A DNA stretch of 64,000 nt from positions 124,001 to 188,000 of the forward strand of contig NZ_BOMQ01000036.1 of NCBI RefSeq assembly GCF_016862275.1, given 5' to 3'. Origin of the DNA: Actinoplanes nipponensis. GTDB lineage: Bacteria > Actinomycetota > Actinomycetes > Mycobacteriales > Micromonosporaceae. The notes beneath the pieces were generated by a model, which saw only the letters and a list, made by a program, of their open reading frames with translations, was not told where the DNA came from and ran no database searches. The translations under genes were made by a program, and so were the position numbers. Positions 42,748-50,602 of the stretch are shown here, piece after piece; positions within the stretch are counted from its first letter, which is position 1, and each line of letters begins with the position of its first letter.

Positions 42748-44031
42748 ATGGCACTGATCGGCATGGGACTCGCCAACTATAGATGCTTCGTCGAGCGCCA
42801 GGATATCGAGCTGCGACCAATCACCGTTGTCCTCGGACGCAACAACTCGGGCAAGAGCGCGCTCGTACGGACCCCTCTTGTGCTTTCGACCGGTATCAGG
42901 ACTGACTCACCTTCGCCCCTCGACCTCGATTTGCTTGGCGAGGATGTTGTCGATTCCTTCACCGACTTGCTGTATGGCGGTCGGCCACATGGCAGCCTGC
43001 AACTCGATGCAAGAGTGGCTAATCCCGAGTCAACGGAATTAGCAATGTCCGCCACTGTGCAAAACATCGATGAATACCGGCAGCAGGTTGTAAGCGAGCT
43101 GACCATATCGAGTGAAGGCAGGAGCTTTTGCCTTCGCTGGCAACCGGACGGCAATCTAAGCGACCTCCGCTATGTCGTCGAAAGCGACGGCCTGACCGAA
43201 CGCGATGTTAGGGTAACGTTTGAAGGGCTATTGCCGTCCGCGATCGTCGGAGACCCAGCGAATGGCGAGCGCGATCGAGCTCTTCTTTCGATGGCGAGCG
43301 CAATCCGTGCTGGGTTCGGAGAAGTGCGTTATCTTGGACCCTTCCGGGACAGGCCGGCGCGGTATTATCGGTCCCCTGCACGGATGCCGAATAACGTTGG
43401 CCATAGTGGCGAGCATACTGCTGGCGTTCTTTCTTTGGACTTGACTCGGAATCAGGGCAAGTTGCTTCGCCAAATCAATCGCGAACTGAAAGACAGTTTG
43501 CCGGGCTGGGACGTTGATATCTTGGCGCGAGGAGGCGTTTTTAACATCGTCCTCCGATCGCAGATGGATAATACTCTGGCAATCAATCTTGCTGATACCG
43601 GCACGGGCGTTGCTCAGGCGCTGCCGATCTTTGTTCAACGCGCGCTTGACGTTCTGTATCCGTCGGCAGATCCTGTTCTTGAAATAGTCGAGCAGCCGGA
43701 ACTGCACCTTCACCCCGCGGCGCACGCTGCACTTGCCGACCTGTACCTGCGTGCCTCGTCGGTGAGCCGCCAACGATTCCTAATCGAGACACACAGTGAG
43801 ACGATCCTACTACGACTTCGTCGGAGGATTGCTGAGGGAACGGCGGATCCTGCGAACATTGCCGTGTACTTTGTGGAGAGCAATGGCGGCGCTAGTAGTA
43901 CACGAAGGATCAATATCAGCCAAGACGGCGGTTTGGACTATTGGCCGGACGGGGTCTTCTCTGAGGACTATCAGGAAACCAAGGCCCTAGCCAGTGCTCA
44001 GATTTCGAGGCTGAAGTCCAATGCGCGTTAG
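42748..44031 (+). CDS. OLD/AAA_15-like AAA ATPase (cassette gene 1)
   Basis: 427 residues from ATG 42748; a GTG at 42739 is an alternative. The ABC-type ATPase fold has the Walker A motif GRNNSGKS (about residues 30-37) after an N-terminal LANYRCF strand. The signature-like LADTGTGVAQALPIFV follows (about 281-296). The Walker B is LEIVEQPELHLHP, and the switch histidine is in FLIETHSETILLRLR. The architecture fits OLD-, RecF- or PARIS AriA-type ATPases without their own nuclease domain; the next gene supplies a TOPRIM-like domain. It overlaps the next gene by 11 bases. Base composition is much less GC-rich than the surrounding chromosome. Confidence 0.88.
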   Translation: MALIGMGLANYRCFVERQDIELRPITVVLGRNNSGKSALVRTPLVLSTGIRTDSPSPLDLDLLGEDVVDSFTDLLYGGRPHGSLQLDARVANPESTELAMSATVQNIDEYRQQVVSELTISSEGRSFCLRWQPDGNLSDLRYVVESDGLTERDVRVTFEGLLPSAIVGDPANGERDRALLSMASAIRAGFGEVRYLGPFRDRPARYYRSPARMPNNVGHSGEHTAGVLSLDLTRNQGKLLRQINRELKDSLPGWDVDILARGGVFNIVLRSQMDNTLAINLADTGTGVAQALPIFVQRALDVLYPSADPVLEIVEQPELHLHPAAHAALADLYLRASSVSRQRFLIETHSETILLRLRRRIAEGTADPANIAVYFVESNGGASSTRRINISQDGGLDYWPDGVFSEDYQETKALASAQISRLKSNAR

Positions 44032-44959
44032 TCTCACTCCCGACGTTTTTGCTGAAGCCACGGCTCTCAGACCTCTTCTGAATATCCTAAACTGCTTCAC
44101 GACCGAACGACACGACTGGGCGGCAACCACGGAGATAATTGAGGCCGCGTACGGATACCTAGAGCGCGAAGCGTCGAGCATGGCGAGTACTATTGCTCAG
44201 TTGGGCGAGAAGGCAATTGTAAGCTCCGTATGGGGGAGCAATTCAGCGGACGCGGTGCAAGTAAGTGCCGAAGATTTGGAAGACGCCGCAGATGACCTTT
44301 GTCAACCAGCAGTTCTAGTTGTTGAAGATCAAGAGAATGACGGCTGCTTCGTCAAGAGTGTCGCTAGCGCACTCGGCCACACCCGACTCATTGATGCAAT
44401 CGACCGAGGATGGCTAGTGATCCGCCATGCCGGCGGTGAGCGTCTGGAACTTGTGGCCAAGAATGAGCTCCTCACCTTTCGTAGACTTTCACGAATAGCT
44501 GCCCTCTTAGATAGTGACCGTTGGACTCCCTCAGACCGCACCAATAATCATGTGAAAGCTGAGCGGCTGACTGCCCTCGGAATTTCGGTACACGTGCTAG
44601 AGCTTCGCGAAGCCGAGAACTACGTTCCGAGCCGGATCCTTGCTCTGATTGGAAAGCCTGCGGAAACATCCAAGAAGCTGGAGGCGCTGAAAAGCCTTAC
44701 CCCCAGCCAAAGAGGCTATTACGATATGAAATTCGGATTCGGCCCTGTTGCGAGTCCCCCGAGAATTAGGGCAGAGCAAACGGAACTCTTCTCTACGATC
44801 GACATGCCAACGTTGCTTCGGTTGCGCGGCGGGTTCGGACGTAAAGTCCTTGCCGCTATGTATGAAAATCGTGCCCGCCTGAAACAATCCGACTTAGCAG
44901 CACTGGGCGTTGAGCAGGAGCTCGAAGAGATGCTCATGCGCATTGAGAGCTTGGTATAG
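44021..44959 (+). CDS. TOPRIM/DUF4435-like candidate nuclease or effector (cassette gene 2)
   Basis: 312 residues, start ATG 44021 inside the end of the ATPase gene. Residues 1-95 are helical. From 97 on, a TOPRIM-like arrangement is visible: PAVLVVEDQENDG (Glu 102), ALLDSDRW (Asp 164 and Asp 166, a D-x-D) and LELREAENY (Glu 198, 193-201). The last resembles the IENY-type end motif of DUF4435, as in PARIS AriB and OLD-family nucleases. The remaining C-terminal part is helical. The family call is by motif geometry only. Pairing with an AAA_15 ATPase supports it. If correct, the protein is a metal-dependent nuclease or tRNA/DNA-targeting effector. Confidence 0.6.
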   Translation: MRVSLTPDVFAEATALRPLLNILNCFTTERHDWAATTEIIEAAYGYLEREASSMASTIAQLGEKAIVSSVWGSNSADAVQVSAEDLEDAADDLCQPAVLVVEDQENDGCFVKSVASALGHTRLIDAIDRGWLVIRHAGGERLELVAKNELLTFRRLSRIAALLDSDRWTPSDRTNNHVKAERLTALGISVHVLELREAENYVPSRILALIGKPAETSKKLEALKSLTPSQRGYYDMKFGFGPVASPPRIRAEQTELFSTIDMPTLLRLRGGFGRKVLAAMYENRARLKQSDLAALGVEQELEEMLMRIESLV

Positions 44960-44969
44960 GAGAGAGCAC

Positions 44970-46622
44970 ATGGCATCATACAATGACATCACGGTAAAGC
45001 CCGAGATCATGTTACTGGAACAGGTCCTAAGCGAGATTAACGATGGCCAGCTTCGGGTTCCGAAGTTCCAACGTCCTTTCGTCTGGCGGCCGGAGCAGAT
45101 GGTTAATCTTTTCGACAGCATCGAGCGTGGCTATCCAATCGGCAGCCTGCTTGTTTGGGATACTAGCATTCCTATTCCGAGCCTTGACCGTATCGCCGAT
45201 GTAGAAATTCCCTCGCCACCAGACAAGCCGGTGTCTTATCTGCTAGATGGTCATCAACGCCTGTCCACTCTTTACGGATGCCTCATGCGTCGACCAGCCG
45301 ACAGGACGATTTCGGGTCAACAGGACTGGATGTGGAATGTTTTTCGAGCACTCGGGGAACGTGACGAAAGCGCTAACCGCTTTAGACACTGGAAGCATCC
45401 ACAACCGCCGCCCCCTAACTACCTCCCGATGCGGTCAGTGCTGCGCACGATGGACTTCTTGGCTTACGCTCGCAGTCTCTCCGATGCGTCCGAACACATC
45501 GCGGACTTGACCTCATTGGTCGATGAGGCCGAAGAGCTAGCCCAGCGCATCAAGTCCTACAAGATTGCCGTCGTCAGGCTTGTAGGAGGCGACTTGGAGC
45601 ATGCCGTCGAGGTATTCTCGCGCTTAAATAGTAGCGGTCAATCAATCACGCCGGATCAGATGGTGTCTGCCCTTACGTACAAGGTCGATGAAGGCGAAAG
45701 TTTGGCCGAGCGCATCGATATGCTTCGCGAGGGCCTTGCTGATATCGGGTACGGCCAAATCCCGTCCATAACGGTTTTTCAGTCTGTTCTCGCGGTTGCC
45801 GGCGAGCAGGATGTTCAAAGAGCTCGATGGGAAGTTCTATCTCAGCGAGTAAAGGGCGGACTCGCGGATGCAGTCGATTCCACTGAGAAAGCTTTGTATC
45901 GAGCGATCGAGTTCTTACGTGTGGATGTCGGCGTTCCCCTTGCTCGGCTGATACCTTACAACACCCAACTGATGCTCTTGGTCGCCTTTTTCAATGAAGT
46001 TGCCAATCCCATCCCAGCGCAACGACGTAAGCTGGTCGACTGGTTCTGGACGACCTCACTGTCGGGATTTTTCGCCGGAGCAAACACAACGCAGATCAAG
46101 AATGCTCTTATAGAAATGCGGCATTTTGCCTTGAGCGGTGAAGACCTCAATCTTAAGGGTCAGATAGCGAGGCCTTTCCCGGACCGTTTTGACCTACGAA
46201 GCGCGCGGATCCGATCTTTTATCATCTGGGAGCTGGGCACTTATCGTGCGCGTCTAGATTTGACCGGCCAACCGGTCGATGCGGTCGAGCTGCTCGCACG
46301 TTCCGATGCTGCTGCATATCGCCAGATCGTGATTCAAGGTGCAGGCAGGTCTAGTCCTGCTAATCGCCTGATCTTTCCTACGCCCCCCGGCGTTTCGGTC
46401 AGGCGAGCCCTGACCGAGCTGTCCGACGCTCTGAAAGATTCAGTCCTGGAGAGTCAGGGAATTCCGTTAGCGGCGGCCGAGAGGTTGCAGCAGGGTGATG
46501 TCGAGGGCTTCATTAGGGAGCGAGCACAGCACCTTGCTTCCCGTGAACGAGAATTCATGGAGCAATTTAGCGTTCTACCCCCTCAAGAGCTTGTCGGGGA
46601 TTCAGACATCGATACTGAATAG
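44970..46622 (+). CDS. DUF262 (GmrS/ParB-like) protein (cassette gene 3)
   Basis: 550 residues from ATG 44970 with AGGAGAG just upstream, 10 bases after the previous stop. The N-terminal DUF262 domain carries RVPKFQRPFVWRPEQM (29-44), SIERGYPIGSLLVW (50-63) and the conserved DGHQR (93-97). In GmrS-type restriction enzymes these motifs belong to a ParB/sulfiredoxin-like nucleotide-hydrolysing domain. EVFSRLNSSGQSITPDQMV (about 205-223) is also typical. The C-terminal 300 residues are helical without an obvious HNH (DUF1524) nuclease motif, so it is not a complete GmrSD. It is the last gene of the cassette. Confidence 0.88.
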   Translation: MASYNDITVKPEIMLLEQVLSEINDGQLRVPKFQRPFVWRPEQMVNLFDSIERGYPIGSLLVWDTSIPIPSLDRIADVEIPSPPDKPVSYLLDGHQRLSTLYGCLMRRPADRTISGQQDWMWNVFRALGERDESANRFRHWKHPQPPPPNYLPMRSVLRTMDFLAYARSLSDASEHIADLTSLVDEAEELAQRIKSYKIAVVRLVGGDLEHAVEVFSRLNSSGQSITPDQMVSALTYKVDEGESLAERIDMLREGLADIGYGQIPSITVFQSVLAVAGEQDVQRARWEVLSQRVKGGLADAVDSTEKALYRAIEFLRVDVGVPLARLIPYNTQLMLLVAFFNEVANPIPAQRRKLVDWFWTTSLSGFFAGANTTQIKNALIEMRHFALSGEDLNLKGQIARPFPDRFDLRSARIRSFIIWELGTYRARLDLTGQPVDAVELLARSDAAAYRQIVIQGAGRSSPANRLIFPTPPGVSVRRALTELSDALKDSVLESQGIPLAAAERLQQGDVEGFIRERAQHLASREREFMEQFSVLPPQELVGDSDIDTE

Positions 46623-47091
46623 GCCGTTCATAATTCGCCGCAGCGGTGTGTCTTCTCACCGAGCGATCGCGATCCATGTTGTCATGATTAAACCCCGGCG
46701 GGCATGACGAGCGTCTCGCTAGACAGGGGAGAAATTCTTAAGGATTACTAATGAACGAACGGGAGCAAGCACGTCTACGGTTGCATCTTTGCTGCCAAAG
46801 CGTGTAGGCCGAGTGCCGTACTCGGCGGCTAGCGCCAGCGGGCAGGACGGCATTAGGCAGGTGTCGGACACTTAACCGAGCTACGTCGGCCGCTCGGGGC
46901 ACGAATGCGGTAAGTGCATGGCCAACGAGGCGAACGATAGGGCCTCTGGCTGGTCAAGACCGTTCTGCGCACGGTATTGCAAGTCGGTGAACGTGGCGGG
47001 TGCGAAGCTGTCCCGACCGGACCACTGGCTTGGGGCTGGCGGGCTCCGCGTTGCGTACGTGTGGTCGAGGTGGGTTCGGAGGGTGCTGGAT
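46623..47091. other. Intergenic stretch with one possible tiny ORF
   Basis: About 470 bases after the cassette. ATG 46751 opens a 18-residue frame (MNEREQARLRLHLCCQSV) behind AAGGA with seven-base spacing, stopping at 46807. It is too short to support. No terminator or RNA gene is evident. Confidence 0.4.
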
Positions 47092-47574
47092 CTACTCTTC
47101 GGCTGGGGTCCAGCCACCCTTTTCTTCCTCGTAGACGACGTAAGTCCACTCTTCTTCCGAACGATCGAAGGTGGCGGAAACGGCTTCGGTAAGGCCGGTC
47201 ATCGCCCGTCGAAGATATTCGGGGTCGTCCGTTCGGACGAACGCCTCCACGCTACGTCCGCCATCGTTAGTCTCATTGATCTTGAAGGTGACAAGAGGTT
47301 CCGGCCGGCTTTCCCCGTGTTTGCGCCGGAAGTTCACTAACAACAGCTTGAGGCCATCCCAGATAGCCGAAGCCGCGAGATTGGGACCAAGAGCCAGCAG
47401 GACCGCGTAGCTACCCTGCAGCAGGATCTCGACATCCCAGCCAGATCCGCCCCGCTGAAGGGGCTGGACCTCGACAGGATTTGCCGTGCTCATCTTGCGC
47501 GCAGCGTCAGCGAGCTCGTCAGGCGTAAAGCCATAGCTCGTAGCGGCAAGTCCCATTGCCTGCGGTTCAATCAT
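47092..47574 (-). CDS. Hypothetical protein of the integrative element
   Basis: 160 residues. A central hydrophobic helix (YAVLLALGPNLAASAIWDGLKLLLV, shown here in part, about residues 55-80) lies between a polar N-terminal part and an acidic C-terminus (SEEEWTYVVYEEEKGG). No family is recognised. Codon use is intermediate between the cassette and the chromosome. It faces the cassette across a gene-poor gap. It could be a small regulator, an immunity factor or an unrelated passenger. Confidence 0.5.
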   Translation of the reverse strand: MIEPQAMGLAATSYGFTPDELADAARKMSTANPVEVQPLQRGGSGWDVEILLQGSYAVLLALGPNLAASAIWDGLKLLLVNFRRKHGESRPEPLVTFKINETNDGGRSVEAFVRTDDPEYLRRAMTGLTEAVSATFDRSEEEWTYVVYEEEKGGWTPAEE

Positions 47575-48043
47575 CGGTTTCCGTTCGAGAATCGTTGCGC
47601 GGTCGACAGTATCGGAGGTGTCGAGTACCGATCCAGGGCGTCTTGAGGGGCGTCAGGATGTACCAGGCAACGCGTACTTCCTGGTCGGGTGCTCTCCGAT
47701 CCTAGCCAGGAGGGCAGCCTGTGCGTCTGCCTGTACGCCGGATTTCAGGGTGATAGCCGTGCACCTGGCAGGAGTTCGTGCCGTTGGCATGACATTACGA
47801 GAGGCTGCCGGAGGTCACTCCAGGCCACTCAATGCCGTGCTGGCCCGCGCCGGCGCGTGTGGTCGGGCCACCTTGTACGGTTCCCGAGCTGACAGTGCCG
47901 GTTCGATGCCTTCACCGCTCCTCACGGTCTGTGAAGCGTGCCCTCAGCCGCCGGGTAGGACGCCTCGGAACGCGGTTGCGGTAAGTGTGCGGCAAGCGGG
48001 GCGATAGATCGGATGTTGTGACTGTTCAGGACGTTGCTGCGCA
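47575..48043. other. Gene-poor right end of the element
   Basis: About 470 bases with weak overlapping frames and no recognisable domain. It leads directly into the tRNA-derived right end. Confidence 0.45.
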
Positions 48044-48102
48044 CGGTCTTGAAACCGGTAAGGGAAACCTTCGTGGGTTCGAATCCCACGCCCTCCGCTC
48101 CA
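48044..48102 (+). repeat. attR: truncated tRNA-Ser(UGA) 3' part with 31-bp direct repeat
   Basis: Starts with the anticodon arm CGGTCTTGAAA (48044-48054), which is one A shorter than in the intact tRNA. It continues with a different variable arm (AAGGGAAACCTTC) and ends in the exact 31-bp repeat 48072-48102. The 5' half of a tRNA is missing, so it is non-functional. The variable arm here is likely that of the original host tRNA, while the intact gene at 39681 carries the element's version. Confidence 0.85.
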
Positions 48103-48281
48103 GCCCGGAACCCCGCCGAACCGCCTCAAGCGGGTCCGCGGCCTTTCCCGATCCGACGATCCCCAACCGGACGTATCCGATTATTCGGTCTGGAGGCGAA
48201 CGTGTCCGTCCGGGCGGACCCACCGCCAAGGCCCGGACCTCGTGGCCCCATCAGCAAGATCCACGGTGCTACGCTGCCGCG

Positions 48282-48845
48282 ATGCTCAAGATCCGCATTC
48301 ACGACAGTCACTTCGCTAAGAGGTTGGTAGCGAAAATAGCCGCAGTATTCACCCTGGCCACCACGGTGGTGCTGATCGCCGCCTCCCCCGCCGCGGCGCA
48401 TTCCGAGGTCTCCGAGACGCGTGTTTCGATCGGCGCGGCGGCGACCACGATCATCGGCCCCACGATGACGTACAACCTGGGCGAGCTCGGCCTGGGCTGC
48501 GGGTCGACCTACAAGGCGACGTTCTCGCCCACCTGGCACGTCTCCAAGGTGACCTCCACCTCCGTCTACATCGACTACATGACCTACCAGGTCACGCCCT
48601 CGCGGTCGATGGACCTCGGCGCCACCGGCGTCATCAACGGGAGCAATTCGTCGGTGTGGACCGGCAACTGGGCGCAGCTCGGCATCACCAAGACGGTCAA
48701 GAAGGCGTACTACCTCCGTAAGACGGTCAGCTTCGGAAGCCGTGGATACATTGACCTTTACCAGTGGTTCCACTTCAGCCTGGGAAACCAGCCGGGTATC
48801 TGTGGCGACGACAAGAACGTGCATTTCTGGCTCCGTCGCGCCTGA
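48282..48845 (+). CDS. Secreted protein of unknown function
   Basis: 187 residues from ATG 48282. A signal peptide (about 15-40, ending SPAAAH) is followed by a beta-rich mature part with cysteines at LGCGSTYK and GICGDDK that could form a disulfide. Phrases such as VSKVTSTSVYIDYMTYQV and KTVSFGSRGYIDLYQWFHFSLGN suggest a compact beta-sandwich. No family recognised. The upstream in-frame extension crosses the attR and is not used. Confidence 0.65.
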   Translation: MLKIRIHDSHFAKRLVAKIAAVFTLATTVVLIAASPAAAHSEVSETRVSIGAAATTIIGPTMTYNLGELGLGCGSTYKATFSPTWHVSKVTSTSVYIDYMTYQVTPSRSMDLGATGVINGSNSSVWTGNWAQLGITKTVKKAYYLRKTVSFGSRGYIDLYQWFHFSLGNQPGICGDDKNVHFWLRRA

Positions 48846-48872
48846 CGGGAAACCAGCTCGGCCAACGAAGCC

Positions 48873-48900
48873 GCCCGGTGACTCCAGCGAGTCGCCGGGC
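48873..48900 (+). terminator. Hairpin terminator after the secreted protein gene
   Basis: Arms 48873-48883 and 48890-48900 pair over 11 bases with one non-Watson-Crick (G-T type) position and a six-base loop, 28 bases after the stop. Confidence 0.6.
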
Positions 48901-48936
48901 GCCTTGGTTTCCCGGGCGGCACTAGCATCGGGCCCC

Positions 48937-49455
48937 GTGATCGTATGGCTCAACGGCACCCACGGCGCCGGCAAGACCACCACCGCCGCCCTCCTGCAGC
49001 GGCTGCTCCCGCAGTCCCGGGTGCTCGACGCCGAGAAGGTCGGCGAGACGCTCATGGACATCACCCCGGGCCTGCCCGAGACCGACAACTTCCAGCACTG
49101 GCCGCCGTGGCGCCCGCTCGTCGTCGAGACCGCTCGCCGCGTGCTGGAGTACACCGGCGGCACCCTGGTGATGCCCATGACCGTCCTGGTCGAGCAGTAC
49201 TGGCGTGAGATCAGCACGGGTCTCGCCGGCCACGCCATCCCGGTACGGCACTTCGTCCTCCACGCCGACCAGGACACCCTCCGCGACCGTATCGAGCGGG
49301 AACACGCCGTCCCGTCGCCGTTCCGCCTGAAACACCTCGTCCCCTACGCCGAGGCGGCCCGTACGTGGCTGCACGCCGAGGCCGAGGTCGTCGACACCAC
49401 GCACCTCACCCCCGCCGAGGCCGCGCTGCGGATCGCCGCGACGCTCACGGATTGA
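48937..49455 (+). CDS. P-loop ATP-binding protein, TmrB-like
   Basis: 172 residues from GTG 48937. It begins VIVWLNGTHGAGKTTTAALLQ with a Walker A motif (GTHGAGKT) at residues 7-14. VLDAEKVGETLMDI and FQHWPPWRPLVVETARRVLEY match the tunicamycin-resistance protein TmrB family. LHADQDTLRDRIERE is the lid-like segment. TmrB-like proteins bind ATP and may phosphorylate or sequester small molecules; the ligand here is unknown. It converges with the SoxR-like gene, overlapping by 11 bases. Confidence 0.88.
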   Translation: MIVWLNGTHGAGKTTTAALLQRLLPQSRVLDAEKVGETLMDITPGLPETDNFQHWPPWRPLVVETARRVLEYTGGTLVMPMTVLVEQYWREISTGLAGHAIPVRHFVLHADQDTLRDRIEREHAVPSPFRLKHLVPYAEAARTWLHAEAEVVDTTHLTPAEAALRIAATLTD

Positions 49456-49879
49456 TGATCATCTGAGGGCCCCGGCCGCGGGCGGCCAACCGGTCCTCCG
49501 GGTTGATCAGCTTGCAGCGTTGCAGGCTCAGGCACCCGCACCCGATGCACCCCGTCAGCTGGTCGCGCAGCCGTTCCATCATCGCGATGCGCGCCTCGAG
49601 CTTGCGCCGCCACCGCGCCGACAGCCGCGCCCAGTCCGCCTTCGTCGGGGTCCGGTTCTCCGGCAGCTCGGCCAGCGCCTCGCGGATCTCCTCCAGCGAC
49701 ACCCCGACCTGCTGGGCGATCCGGATGAACGCGACACGGCGCAGCTCGTGCCGCTCGTAGCGACGCTGGTTGCCACCCGTCCGGGTCGAGCGGATCAGAC
49801 CTTCCCGCTCGTAGAAGCGCAGCGCGGACTGGGCCACGCCGCTGCGGGCCGCCATGTCGCCGATGGTGAGGAGCTCCAC
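49445..49879 (-). CDS. soxR: SoxR-like redox-sensing regulator, second copy
   Basis: 144 residues from GTG 49879, eight bases after AAGGAG. It has the MerR HTH (LLTIGDMAARSGVAQSALRFYEREGL, then NQRRYERHELRRVAFIRIAQ) and the cluster-binding CIGCGCLSLQRC. It is about as long as, and similar to, the copy at 34433-34858. It is divergent from a two-gene transketolase operon with an 18-base dyad in between, so it likely regulates that operon and itself. Regulation of a pentose-phosphate enzyme would raise NADPH supply under redox stress; this is inference. Confidence 0.92.
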   Translation of the reverse strand: MELLTIGDMAARSGVAQSALRFYEREGLIRSTRTGGNQRRYERHELRRVAFIRIAQQVGVSLEEIREALAELPENRTPTKADWARLSARWRRKLEARIAMMERLRDQLTGCIGCGCLSLQRCKLINPEDRLAARGRGPQMIINP

Positions 49880-49895
49880 CCCACGCACTCCTTGA

Positions 49896-49913
49896 GTTGA
49901 AGTGAACTTTAAC
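49896..49913. promoter_or_regulatory. SoxR-type dyad between soxR-like gene and transketolase operon
   Basis: GTTGAAGTGAACTTTAAC is an 18-base dyad with 7 of 8 pairs matching and a GA centre. It has the spacing expected of a MerR-family operator and lies 16 bases from both start codons. It differs from the canonical SoxR box more than the one at 34389-34406. Confidence 0.6.
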
Positions 49914-49928
49914 TTGCAGGCTGAGGAT

Positions 49929-50597
49929 ATGACCACGACAGCGGTAGATCCAGCCCTGCTGACCCGGCTGACCGGCGACGAGAAACACGCGCCGAGCGCC
50001 TACTCGACCCTCGACGTGCTGTGGGTGCTCTACGACCGCGTTCTGCGCGTCTCCCCCGGCACCGTCGACGAACCCGACCGGGACCGGTTCCTGCTCTCCA
50101 AGGGGCACGGGCCGGCCGCCTACTACGCCGTCCTCGCCGCGAAGGGTTTCTTCCCCCTGGACTGGCTGGACGACTTCGGCGGGCCGGACAGCCGGCTCGG
50201 TTACCACCCCGACCGGTTGCTGATCCCGGGCGTCGAGATCGGCACCGGCTCGCTCGGGCACGGCCTCGGCATCGGCGTCGGCACCGCCCTGGGCCTGCGC
50301 GCGCAGGGCCTCGACGCCCGGACGTTCGTGCTGCTCGGCGACGCCGAGCTGGACGAGGGCGCCAACCACGAGGCGATCGCGTACGCCGTCGCGGCCCGGC
50401 TGGACAAGCTCACCGCGATCGTCGTGGACAACCGGTCCGCGACGCACGGCTGGCCCGGCGGGATCGCGAGCCGGTTCCCGGGCTGGACCGCCTCCACCGT
50501 GGACGGCCGGGACCACCCGGCCATCGAGCAGGCGCTGCGCGAACAGGACCGGGACCGCCCGCACGTCGTCGTCGCGACCGTCGCAACGAAAGGCTGA
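49929..50597 (+). CDS. Transketolase N-terminal subunit
   Basis: 222 residues from ATG 49929. Thiamine-diphosphate-binding half: SAYSTLDVLWVLYDRVLRV, DRFLLSKGHGPAAYYAVLA, GTGSLGHGLGIGVGTAL, and LLGDAELDEGANHEAI (GDAELDEG is the Mg/ThDP motif). Split transketolases of this kind transfer two-carbon units in the pentose phosphate pathway or act on specialised substrates. The next gene, five bases on, supplies the C-terminal half. The pair is divergently regulated by a SoxR-like protein. Confidence 0.92.
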   Translation: MTTTAVDPALLTRLTGDEKHAPSAYSTLDVLWVLYDRVLRVSPGTVDEPDRDRFLLSKGHGPAAYYAVLAAKGFFPLDWLDDFGGPDSRLGYHPDRLLIPGVEIGTGSLGHGLGIGVGTALGLRAQGLDARTFVLLGDAELDEGANHEAIAYAVAARLDKLTAIVVDNRSATHGWPGGIASRFPGWTASTVDGRDHPAIEQALREQDRDRPHVVVATVATKG

Positions 50598-50602
50598 GGA
50601 TC

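Larger units (their letters stand above)
39743..48102. mobile_element. Integrative element in tRNA-Ser(UGA), about 8.4 kb
   Basis: Bounded by an exact 31-bp direct repeat of the tRNA 3' end (39743-39773 and 48072-48102). It contains, from the left, a minus-strand tyrosine integrase and excisionase-like gene, a DUF3987 gene fragment, a small conserved ORF, a three-gene ATPase/TOPRIM/DUF262 cassette and one hypothetical gene. It has lost obvious conjugation and replication genes. The integrase lies next to the tRNA as in most tRNA-targeted genomic islands. The cargo is visibly less GC-rich than the chromosome (about half G+C in sampled stretches), consistent with recent acquisition. Confidence 0.85.

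Noticed and set aside
46853..47149. Overlapping small frames on both strands after the cassette
   Set aside because: Compositionally poor and mutually overlapping, with no ribosome binding sites or homology-like motifs.
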